From Verrucomicrobiota bacterium (GTDB lineage Bacteria > Verrucomicrobiota > Verrucomicrobiia > Limisphaerales > AV2), in assembly GCA_003219345.1 (NCBI GenBank), contig QHOP01000184.1:1-6388 (forward strand): a stretch of DNA of 6,388 nucleotides, written 5' to 3'. The notes below the pieces were generated by a model. That model was not told the DNA's origin, did no database searches, and worked only from the letters and a program-made list of their open reading frames with translations. This document shows, piece after piece, positions 1 to 6,324 of this stretch. The stretch's first letter is position 1. Each line of letters starts with the position of its first letter. Both the position numbers and the translations under genes were made by a program.

Positions 1-252
1 GACCTGAACCTGATAATACCGCTGCCCCGAAGCGCTCGCCGCAATGTCAATCCACAAGACAGACCAGGCCGTCGCGGCAATGTCGCCGCTGAGATCGGTC
101 CAATCCGGGTCCGACAGACTGTTCTTATAAACGACTCGATACCGGCGGCCCGGCTCGCTGTTCCAGGTAAGCTTCATGCCGCCGGCGGAACCCGGGATGA
201 GCGCCGTGATGCCTGACACGCCGGCGTCGGTGGCCGTCACCCTCACCTCCGG
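1..252 (-). repeat. C-terminal 'QRYY' module of the downstream protein, truncated by the edge
   Basis: Residues about 849-932 contain W..EPGRRYRVVYKNSLS, W.DLSGDIAA and QRYYQVQV and run to base 1. By eye, 28 of 57 positions match the GH9 copy without gaps. Short nucleotide identities survive at equal spacing: tgtcgccgct at 81-90 and 3060-3069, and ccgacagactgt at 111-122 and 3090-3101. The GH9 copy ends two residues after the aligned QRYY.V.V, so the stop here is probably just outside the window. Confidence 0.7.
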
Positions 253-2796
253 CAGGGCGCGTGTCGCATCATTGTCATTGATGGTGACGCTGGCGCTGGC
301 GGGTGAACCGACCAGATAATTCGGATCGTCCGCGATGGTCAGTGTGACGGTCTCTGGCCCTTCTACCTCGTCGTCATCCACCGCATAAATAACGAGGGTA
401 GCTGACGCCGCGCCGGCGGGGATGATTATCGAGACAGGCATGTCACCTTCATAACGCCGATAGTCGTTCCATTTCGTTGCGGTACCGATCAAGTCATACG
501 ACACAATCAGGCGCGCATCGGTGTTCCCCGTGCGGGTGAAGGTAAACGCCGCTGGAGTCGGATCGCCTTCCCGGATCTCGGCATTGGTGACATGGACAGT
601 CACCGTTGGCGGATCGCTGGTGACGGCGGGCGGGGTTCTGTCCGCAATCGCGATGGTTGCGCTGCCGGGTGAACCTACTTCATAACTTGCGTCGGGCGAA
701 ACGGTCAGCGTGACCGTTTCGGGGCCTTCGACTTCATCATCAGCAACCGGATAAATGGTCAGCGTGGCCGAATCGGCACCGACGGGAATTGTTATAGCGG
801 CCGGAATGTCCCCCTCCCCTCGCCGGTAGTCATTCCCACTGGTCGCCGTGCCGCCGAGTTCATAATAGACAGTCAACGGCGCGGCGGTGCTCCCGCTGCG
901 GGTGAAGATGAACGCTCCTGGATCCGATCCCTCTTCCCCGGCATCAGGGTCCGCCGCCGCGACGGTGACGACGGGCGGGCGGTTCGCCGACCCGACTTCG
1001 ACCGTCAGAAATATCCCCTGGCTGGCGTTGTAATAGGTGCCGCTCGGCGTGTCCTCCAATTTCACGGCGCGCACCATGTAAGTGCATGTGCCGGCGTTCG
1101 CGCTCGAATCGATAAAACTCGATCCGCCAGTCATTGAATCCGTCAATCGCGTGAATGGTCCGGAAGGAGTCGTTGCGCAATAAACGTGATAGCCCGTCGC
1201 TGAATCGGGCGAAAGCGTCCAACTTAACTGGACGCCTTCGGAAACGTTCGCAGCCCTCAACGCCGAGGGCGGAGCGACGGGATGCATGCGCAACGTCGGG
1301 TCACCCATCAACGCGATGTGAACGCCGCGCGTGAAACGGTTCACCTGGTTCTGATAAAGCACGCTGTTGTTTTGGCTCAAGCGCATGCCATAACCAATCG
1401 TTTCGCCCAAGGCCATGTGATGATAGAAGTGATGCGGCCGGCCCGACCACGAACAGGTCAGCCCATAAGTCGGCGTCGCCAGCGCCGCGCGCATGATGTT
1501 GTCCTCGGTGTCCCACTCAGCCAGCCAACTGCCAAACATCATCATAAAGACGGCCCGCACGTCCGTATCCACAATGTCCGTGCTCCAGACCTCGTCGTCG
1601 TCGGTATGGGTCCCCAGACTGCTCATGCTGGTGTAACTGCCCGCGCCGCAACCGTAAGCCCAGAGATAACTATTGACTCCGAGCAGTGCGACCCACTTTT
1701 CGTCGAACGGCGCGTTGGTCGCTGTGTTGGCGGCGACGATGTTCGCCGGTCCAAAAAACGGCGCGAAGTTGCGATAGCCGCTGGCGGCAAACGCTTGACC
1801 TCTGAAAATGCCGAACCCATCGCCGACCAGCGCGCGACGTGGCACTGCCATCAAACCATGCCGGAAAGAATGGTCTTTGTTGAGATATTGGCGCAGCAAT
1901 TCCAACTCGCCGGGAAAAGTAGGCGGACCGTTCCAGGTCAGTCGTCCGGGCAGGTCGGCGAAATCCACGCGTCCTACCTCCAATTCCACATCCGACGGAA
2001 TCGTGTTCTGGTCGAAGACACCGTCGCCGTCGCTGTCAGTCCAGTCTCCATCCATGTCGCCATAAAACACGTCGGCCGGCATCGGCCTGGGCTGATGCCC
2101 GTCCACGTTCAAATTGCCCGAACGAACGACGGGGACGTGACCGAACAGGAAGACCGCCTTCACGTTGGCGGGATCGGCAGCATAGTCAGATTGTATCAGC
2201 GCTTTGACGTTGATTGGATTCTCGTCGCGGGCCACGTCGTGGCGCAGGACCTGCCAGCCATCGCCAACCAGGTCCTGCTCCAGACGATCCAGCTCGGCGG
2301 TCAAATCCGCAGCGTAAGTGTTATCAACGATGAGCACCACTTTGCCGCGGCCTTCAACGAGCGGCGCGTTGATGCCGGTGTAGATGTAGCCGTAGCCTGC
2401 GTAGTCCGAGGCGGCTTTGACAATCTGATACTCGTAGGTCGCGCCGATGGTGACGTTGGCATCAATAAAACCCGTCGCGGTCCCTGGAAGAGTGATTCCG
2501 TCGCCCCATAAATTTGCCTCCGGCGCTTTGCGATAGACCGTGTAGCCGTTCGGAGTTGCGCCAAGGTCTGGCGGCCAACTGAGAGCGATTTGCGGAGGCG
2601 AAATCTGGACCGACGCGCTGACCTGGACCGCGTATTCCCAAGTGGCGTCCAGCGCGCGGAGGGGCACCATCGGCAGCACAAGGGCGAGACAGGAAATGAT
2701 AATATGTCTGCGCCGCGGCCGGAGGCGGCTGAATGAAACACGGGGCGAACAAAAATTCGACCCACCCACCGAAAGAGAACAATACGGCGCGTTCAT
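1..2796 (-). CDS. Secreted FnIII / gingipain-like (C25-like) / Calx-beta protein, 3' end cut by window edge
   Basis: The frame is open for 932 codons from ATG at 2796 to base 1. An in-frame TAA lies 9 codons upstream, so 2796 is the first ATG. No Shine-Dalgarno sequence is visible. Residues 1-32 are a long basic n-region ending RPRRRH; about 32-47 is the hydrophobic core, and cleavage is likely near ALDA51/TWEY. Domains: FnIII about 54-142; C25-like about 150-505; FnIII about 509-602; Calx-beta 607-719 and 729-843; C-terminal module about 849 onward. C25-like marks are a Rossmann-like VVLIVD strand, DVFYGDMDGDW (242-252), a Ca-type DSDGDG loop, VGRVD (274-278) and a closing LMGDPTLRM (496-504). 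In gingipains the next motifs are GHG and a Cys after a beta strand. Here they read YGCGAG (381-386) and MMFGSW (419-424), so the catalytic His and Cys appear absent. It lies 174 bp downstream of the GH9 gene, in the same direction. The protein should be secreted. Proteolysis is not supported, and its function is unknown. By analogy with the GH9 C-terminus, the stop probably lies a few codons beyond the edge. Confidence 0.9.
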   Translation of the reverse strand, partial: MNAPYCSLSVGGSNFCSPRVSFSRLRPRRRHIIISCLALVLPMVPLRALDATWEYAVQVSASVQISPPQIALSWPPDLGATPNGYTVYRKAPEANLWGDGITLPGTATGFIDANVTIGATYEYQIVKAASDYAGYGYIYTGINAPLVEGRGKVVLIVDNTYAADLTAELDRLEQDLVGDGWQVLRHDVARDENPINVKALIQSDYAADPANVKAVFLFGHVPVVRSGNLNVDGHQPRPMPADVFYGDMDGDWTDSDGDGVFDQNTIPSDVELEVGRVDFADLPGRLTWNGPPTFPGELELLRQYLNKDHSFRHGLMAVPRRALVGDGFGIFRGQAFAASGYRNFAPFFGPANIVAANTATNAPFDEKWVALLGVNSYLWAYGCGAGSYTSMSSLGTHTDDDEVWSTDIVDTDVRAVFMMMFGSWLAEWDTEDNIMRAALATPTYGLTCSWSGRPHHFYHHMALGETIGYGMRLSQNNSVLYQNQVNRFTRGVHIALMGDPTLRMHPVAPPSALRAANVSEGVQLSWTLSPDSATGYHVYCATTPSGPFTRLTDSMTGGSSFIDSSANAGTCTYMVRAVKLEDTPSGTYYNASQGIFLTVEVGSANRPPVVTVAAADPDAGEEGSDPGAFIFTRSGSTAAPLTVYYELGGTATSGNDYRRGEGDIPAAITIPVGADSATLTIYPVADDEVEGPETVTLTVSPDASYEVGSPGSATIAIADRTPPAVTSDPPTVTVHVTNAEIREGDPTPAAFTFTRTGNTDARLIVSYDLIGTATKWNDYRRYEGDMPVSIIIPAGAASATLVIYAVDDDEVEGPETVTLTIADDPNYLVGSPASASVTINDNDATRALPEVRVTATDAGVSGITALIPGSAGGMKLTWNSEPGRRYRVVYKNSLSDPDWTDLSGDIAATAWSVLWIDIAASASGQRYYQVQV
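268..978 (-). repeat. Tandem pair of Calx-beta domains (coding repeat)
   Basis: Two consecutive Calx-beta units occupy residues 607-719 and 729-843 of the downstream protein. Each carries GTAT..NDYRR.EGD(I/M)P, an IP.GA.SATL strand and the acidic DDEVEGPETVTLT segment that in this family contributes Ca2+ ligands. The first unit ends ATIAIAD and the second SVTINDND, followed by a short linker. They are typical stalk or adhesion modules and probably rigidify the protein in the presence of calcium. A related unit lies in the GH9 gene at 3223-3570. Confidence 0.8.
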
Positions 2797-2825
2797 TGAT
2801 AAAAGCTGGTCAAGGACCGGATTGA

Positions 2826-2831
2826 TTTATA
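2826..2831 (-). promoter_or_regulatory. Possible -10 element (TATAAA) upstream of the C25-like gene
   Basis: On the minus strand the AT-rich stretch CAATATAAATC contains TATAAA, with about 29 nt between it and the ATG at 2796. It stands out in otherwise GC-rich DNA. No convincing -35 hexamer lies 16-18 nt upstream. If real, it would let the second gene be transcribed separately from the GH9 gene. Weak call. Confidence 0.25.
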
Positions 2832-2875
2832 TTGCAGGATGAAAGACCATCGGTTGGAGAATAGTCGCCGGGGGT

Positions 2876-2904
2876 CCGCCGTGAAAATGGGGTAATCACG
2901 GCAG
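2876..2904 (-). other. Inverted repeat in the gap between the two genes
   Basis: GCCGTGA (2878-2884) and TCACGGC (2896-2902) form a perfect 7-bp stem around an 11-nt loop. In the minus-strand transcript it can extend by a U.G wobble and one C-G pair. It starts about 66 nt past the GH9 stop. No U-run follows, so it is not a standard intrinsic terminator. It could be an RNA processing or 3'-stability hairpin, or an operator for the downstream gene. A 4-bp hairpin, GCGA-TTT-TCGC (2905-2915), abuts it. The rest of 2797-2970 shows no gene. Confidence 0.4.
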
Positions 2905-2970
2905 GCGATTTTCGCGCTTTGTAGGACAAACAGAAGGCGGCGGCCGTTGCTGAAGGAATTGGCGGCTGGG

Positions 2971-5900
2971 TTAATTGACGACGTACACCAGGTAATAACG
3001 CTGCGGGAATCTGCTGCCGGCCGGGTCGGTCCACGACGTGGTCGTGCTCGCCGCGGCGATGTCGCCGCTCACGTCGTTCCAGGTGCTCTCCGACAGACTG
3101 TCCTTATAGGCCACGTGATAAGTTTTGCCCGGCGTGCCGGCCCAATTGATCGTCACGCCGTTGCCCGTGGCCGTGATGGAGCTGATCCTGGGCGCAGTCG
3201 TGTCGCCGGGCGGCGTTGCGCTGTCGTTGTCGAGCAGCGTGAGGGTCAGGTAATACGGAGTGCCGACGTTGTAGCTGGCGCTCGGCTGAATCGTCAGCGT
3301 CGCCTCCTCCGTTCCCTCAATTTCCGTGTCGTCCACCGCCATAATCGTGACGATAATTGAGCTGGCGCCCCCCGGAATCGTGATCGTGTCCGGCATGTCG
3401 CCTTGCGCCGGCCGACGGTAATCCTCCCACTTGGTCGCCGTGCCGCTGTTCGCCAGCGTCACCGCCAGGTCGCTGGCCGTGCTGCCGGTGCGCGTCAGCG
3501 TAAACGACGCGGTGTCGCTCGCGCCTTCCGTCGCGATTTCGTCTGTGGAGGTGATAGTCACCGTCGGCAGCTCGTCCTCGGCGAAGAGATTCGCCACTGC
3601 AAACGCGCGACGGCCATCCGGCCACTGCGCCTCGACTTCCACCCACTGCCCGCTGTCGCTCGTGGGCACAAAGGTGAAGTTTGTGCCAAAGGCCGGCTCC
3701 TGGCCCTGCGCTTCCCAGACGATTCGCGCCCCGCTCAGGTCCATGCCCGGCACCTGCAACGTGGCCGTGACCGGAGTGTTGGTCGAGATTTGAGCAGGCA
3801 AGCCAGCGATTTGCGCCTGGGCCGAACTCCACGCCTGGGTCCTGGCTGCGGTGAGCGTTGAGAGGAAGGCGAGGCTGGCCAGACTGCGCGCCTGATCCAC
3901 CACGACAAACTCCGTGCTGGTGTTGAACGTGTCGCCCCAGCGATCGTAGAAAGGGTACGGCGCCGTAGCGACGCCGTCCTGGGGAAAGCAGAGCGCGCCG
4001 AGTTCGCTTTTGTAGCGATCGAGGTAAGGGAAGCTCGCCTGAATATTGCCCAGCGGAATTCCCGTCGGCGGCAGGACGCGCCGGTCGTTCTGCGCATATT
4101 GATCGACGATCTCCCGCTGCCGTTTCCAACCCAGGCCGGTAAGATAGGTGACGTTCACGGGATTGCAGCCGCCTTCGTAATTCAGGTTGCTCAGGATGGC
4201 GTCGAGATAGTCGCGGCGCGGGTCGGACGGCAAATCGGGGCGTGGAAAGAGCTGGTAAGCGACCGCGATGTCGAACGCCCGGTCGCTGGAAAAATACCAG
4301 CCGGCGTCGCGAAACTGCTTGGTTTCGAATGGAAAACTGGTGCCGTAAGCGTTGTTCTGGGCCCGGCGCAGCTGGTCTTCCGCACCCTTGATCACTTCGT
4401 TCTGGCATTTGGTCAGGTAAATCGGATCCAGCTCGTTCAATTTGCGCCGGCCCGTTTTCACCGCCAACGCGTAACTGCGCGCCGCGCATCCATACCCCGC
4501 ATACAGCCGCCACCAGCCCCATTGAATCGTGGCCGGATTCGACGGATCAAACCATTCCATCAACCTTTGCTGATACCTCGCCTCGCCCGTGGCCAGAAAC
4601 AATTCGCACGCCGCCCACGCCAGCTCGTCATCATGCGTGAATTCATCCCCATAATGCGTCAGCTTTTGATACGCGCCCTCCTTGCCATATTGGGCGATCC
4701 CGTTGGTCAGAAAATTCCAGCCGCGTTGCGCCTGGGCCAGATAGTTGCTCGCCGCCTCCGGAAACTGCTTTCTGAACAGCGGCGAAGAACCGCATTGCGC
4801 CAGCGCCGCCACCGCCGCGGCGGTCGCCGCGGTGTTCTTCGGCCAGACCACCTGCGCATCGCCCCGCTCCGGCAATACGTCGTTCTCATACTCACGGTTC
4901 CGCGGATAGACCAAAAAGTAAAATCCCCCGTCGGCGTCCTGCAGCTTCGCCAGAAAATCCGCCTCCCATTTCGCCTCGGCCAGCAAATCGCTCTTCCCAT
5001 CCCCGCTTTCCGGGATGCCCAGATTGTCCAGCTCCCCCACCCCCTCGAACGCGTCCACCGCGAAAACCAGATAATGAATCAGCGCCGCGCTGTTGATCGT
5101 GTATTTGCTGTAATCCCCCGCGTCATGATGGCCGCCGGACACATCCACTTTTCCCTTGTTCACGAACGGATAGAGTTGGGCCGCCTCGTTCGTGAGCTGC
5201 CGCGCCCTTTGCCGCGGATTGTCCGAATTGAGCTGCCGGGCATAGTTGGAAATCGTGTTCCAGGTGAACGCGAAGGAGGACCAGGGCGACGGAACGCTCG
5301 CCGGCGCCAGGTGACACGCGGCATGGACAAAGCGCGTGAACGGCAGCGTGTTGTTCGTCCCGCAACGCTGATGATACAACCCCAGCGCATAGGTCCGCGC
5401 AAACGCCATCGCCACACCCTCATCTACCAAAAACGGCAGCGACGCCCCGAGTCCGGGCACGACCAGTCGGTACTCCCCCGCATTGGTGAAGCTGCTGAAA
5501 TCGGCTTCGAATGCCTTTTGGTACGGCAGCGGTGCGTATTTGTAACCGTAGTCCGGGCGGCGGTTCAGCGTGCCTTGATAAATTTCCGCGCCCGTCTTCG
5601 CGTTAACGAGTTTAAAGCCGGCCGAGGCGGGAATGTTCATCTCCCCCAGACTGCCGAGGTAATAACCGACCATCGCCCTTTTCGGAAACGACGGCACGTA
5701 GCCGATCTGGTTCACATGAATGGCCGGGTTGACGCGCAGCGGGTCCACCGTGCCGACAAACTCCGCATTGGTCGGCCAGGTGGAGGCGGTCACGCTTTGG
5801 ACCTGGACGGTCTGGCCGTCCGCGATTGGAGCGGCGAGTTGCAGGTAAAGACAGTTGCCGATGCGCAGGTCCCGTTGTTTGAGCGGCGCGTAGGCCACGC

Positions 5901-6204
5901 GCCGCTTGAAACCCACCAACTGGATGGGAACCGGCTGAGCCCCGACCTTCACCAGCAAATCCTGTGGAGAGGGCGGTTGCAGTTGGCTGGCATTGACAAA
6001 GTCCCAGCTTGCCACATGCGCGGGGTCCGGCGGCTTGGTGTTGATCAGGTCAAGCTCCAACAGGTCGGGCGCGAGGATGCGCAATTGATACGACCCCGGC
6101 GCCGGCATCACGAGTGATGGATCGTTCGCGATCGGCAAAGCCGCCGCCAGACAACTGCAGAACAGAAATCCGAGCGCGAACCACGTTAGGTTTCTCTTTC
6201 GCAT
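2971..6204 (-). CDS. Secreted glycoside hydrolase family 9 (cellulase-type) enzyme with Calx-beta domain
   Basis: Predicted inverting endo- or exo-acting beta-glucanase (GH9) of 1077 residues, secreted. ATG at 6204 was chosen because it opens directly into a normal signal peptide (MRKRNLTWFALGFLFCSC, cleavage near residues 22-26). An in-frame GTG at 6264 and ATG at 6237 would add 20 or 11 residues ahead of it. Domains: extra N-terminal beta domain about 25-160; CelD_N-type Ig domain about 162-265 (opens IHVNQIGY); GH9 barrel about 266-786; Ig-like domain about 790-877; Calx-beta 879-994; C-terminal module about 1004-1077. The catalytic DAGD motif is present in GGHHDAGDYSKY, with base and partner D361 and D364. 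GCNPVNVTYLTGLG (679-692) matches the GH9 NP..SYVTG motif. E765 in NTSTEF is the probable proton donor, where typical members have NE. The usual HHR substrate loop is not seen. The length exceeds a plain GH9 (roughly 450-600 residues) because of the accessory domains. Cellulose, mixed-linkage glucan, xyloglucan or an oligosaccharide are all possible substrates. Confidence 0.93.
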   Translation of the reverse strand: MRKRNLTWFALGFLFCSCLAAALPIANDPSLVMPAPGSYQLRILAPDLLELDLINTKPPDPAHVASWDFVNASQLQPPSPQDLLVKVGAQPVPIQLVGFKRRVAYAPLKQRDLRIGNCLYLQLAAPIADGQTVQVQSVTASTWPTNAEFVGTVDPLRVNPAIHVNQIGYVPSFPKRAMVGYYLGSLGEMNIPASAGFKLVNAKTGAEIYQGTLNRRPDYGYKYAPLPYQKAFEADFSSFTNAGEYRLVVPGLGASLPFLVDEGVAMAFARTYALGLYHQRCGTNNTLPFTRFVHAACHLAPASVPSPWSSFAFTWNTISNYARQLNSDNPRQRARQLTNEAAQLYPFVNKGKVDVSGGHHDAGDYSKYTINSAALIHYLVFAVDAFEGVGELDNLGIPESGDGKSDLLAEAKWEADFLAKLQDADGGFYFLVYPRNREYENDVLPERGDAQVVWPKNTAATAAAVAALAQCGSSPLFRKQFPEAASNYLAQAQRGWNFLTNGIAQYGKEGAYQKLTHYGDEFTHDDELAWAACELFLATGEARYQQRLMEWFDPSNPATIQWGWWRLYAGYGCAARSYALAVKTGRRKLNELDPIYLTKCQNEVIKGAEDQLRRAQNNAYGTSFPFETKQFRDAGWYFSSDRAFDIAVAYQLFPRPDLPSDPRRDYLDAILSNLNYEGGCNPVNVTYLTGLGWKRQREIVDQYAQNDRRVLPPTGIPLGNIQASFPYLDRYKSELGALCFPQDGVATAPYPFYDRWGDTFNTSTEFVVVDQARSLASLAFLSTLTAARTQAWSSAQAQIAGLPAQISTNTPVTATLQVPGMDLSGARIVWEAQGQEPAFGTNFTFVPTSDSGQWVEVEAQWPDGRRAFAVANLFAEDELPTVTITSTDEIATEGASDTASFTLTRTGSTASDLAVTLANSGTATKWEDYRRPAQGDMPDTITIPGGASSIIVTIMAVDDTEIEGTEEATLTIQPSASYNVGTPYYLTLTLLDNDSATPPGDTTAPRISSITATGNGVTINWAGTPGKTYHVAYKDSLSESTWNDVSGDIAAASTTTSWTDPAGSRFPQRYYLVYVVN
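2974..3195 (-). repeat. C-terminal 'QRYY' module of the GH9 protein
   Basis: Residues about 1004-1077 form a small beta-rich module with the order W..TPGK.Y.V.YK.SLS, W.DVSGDIAA, W.D and QRYYLVYVVN, then the stop. It is homologous without gaps to the end of the neighbouring protein. Modules of this look sit at the extreme C-terminus of many verrucomicrobial secreted proteins (recalled, not searched). A sorting or surface-anchoring role is inference. Confidence 0.7.
3223..3570 (-). repeat. Calx-beta domain within the GH9 gene
   Basis: Residues 879-994 of the GH9 protein form one Calx-beta unit: GTATKWEDYRR, GDMP, AVDDTEIEGTEEATLTI and a final LLDND. From GTAT to DND it matches the second unit of the neighbouring protein at roughly 41 of 73 aligned positions by eye, with a one-residue gap, including the unusual GTATKW.DYRR stretch. 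It separates the Ig-like domain from the C-terminal module, so it is probably a Ca2+-stabilised spacer rather than part of the active site. Confidence 0.8.
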
Positions 6205-6277
6205 TTTAACAACAGGCAGTTGTGGCCGGCAAAACATCCTTTCGCGAGCGGCCCCGACCACCACTCATAATGTGTGC

Positions 6278-6283
6278 ATTCTA
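6278..6283 (-). promoter_or_regulatory. Possible -10 element (TAGAAT) upstream of the GH9 gene
   Basis: TAGAAT on the minus strand differs from TATAAT at one position and lies about 73 nt before the ATG at 6204. Transcription from it would start near 6271, only a few bases before the alternative GTG (6264), which mildly favours the ATG. No good -35 match is seen. Weak call. Confidence 0.22.
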
Positions 6284-6308
6284 TTGCCATCTCCCACCCA
6301 TGCGACAG

Positions 6309-6324
6309 TGGGGTGATGACCCCA
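6309..6324. other. Short hairpin (6-bp stem) in the GH9 upstream region
   Basis: TGGGGT (6309-6314) pairs with ACCCCA (6319-6324) around a 4-nt GATG loop. Neither strand has a following T-run, so it is not a clear terminator. It may be an operator or the end of an unseen upstream unit. Nothing else supportable was found in 6205-6388. Confidence 0.25.

Noticed and set aside
1282..2511. A 409-codon open frame on the plus strand
   Set aside because: It has the same codon-register shadow relation, to the C25-like gene. The minus frame shows continuous recognisable domains through the whole stretch.
2689..2700. Possible lipobox (IISC) at residues 33-36 of the C25-like protein
   Set aside because: The hydrophobic core follows the Cys instead of preceding it, so lipoprotein processing there is unlikely.
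2301..2782. Short minus-strand frames overlapping the start of the C25-like gene
   Set aside because: They are other frames of the same DNA. The frame starting at 2796 has a signal peptide, an FnIII domain and an uninterrupted 932 codons.
1..2796. Active gingipain-type cysteine protease
   Set aside because: The GHG histidine and the nucleophilic Cys positions read Cys383 and Gly422, so protease activity is not supported.
2878..2902. Intrinsic terminator after the GH9 gene
   Set aside because: The stem is present, but no U-run follows in the minus-strand RNA, so it is listed only as an inverted repeat.
4099..6117. A 672-codon open frame on the plus strand opposite the GH9 gene
   Set aside because: It is in exact codon register with the GH9 gene, so its stops would require TTA, CTA or TCA codons there, which are rare in GC-rich genes. 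The translation is rich in Arg, His and Gln and shows no domain, while the opposite strand has clear GH9 motifs.
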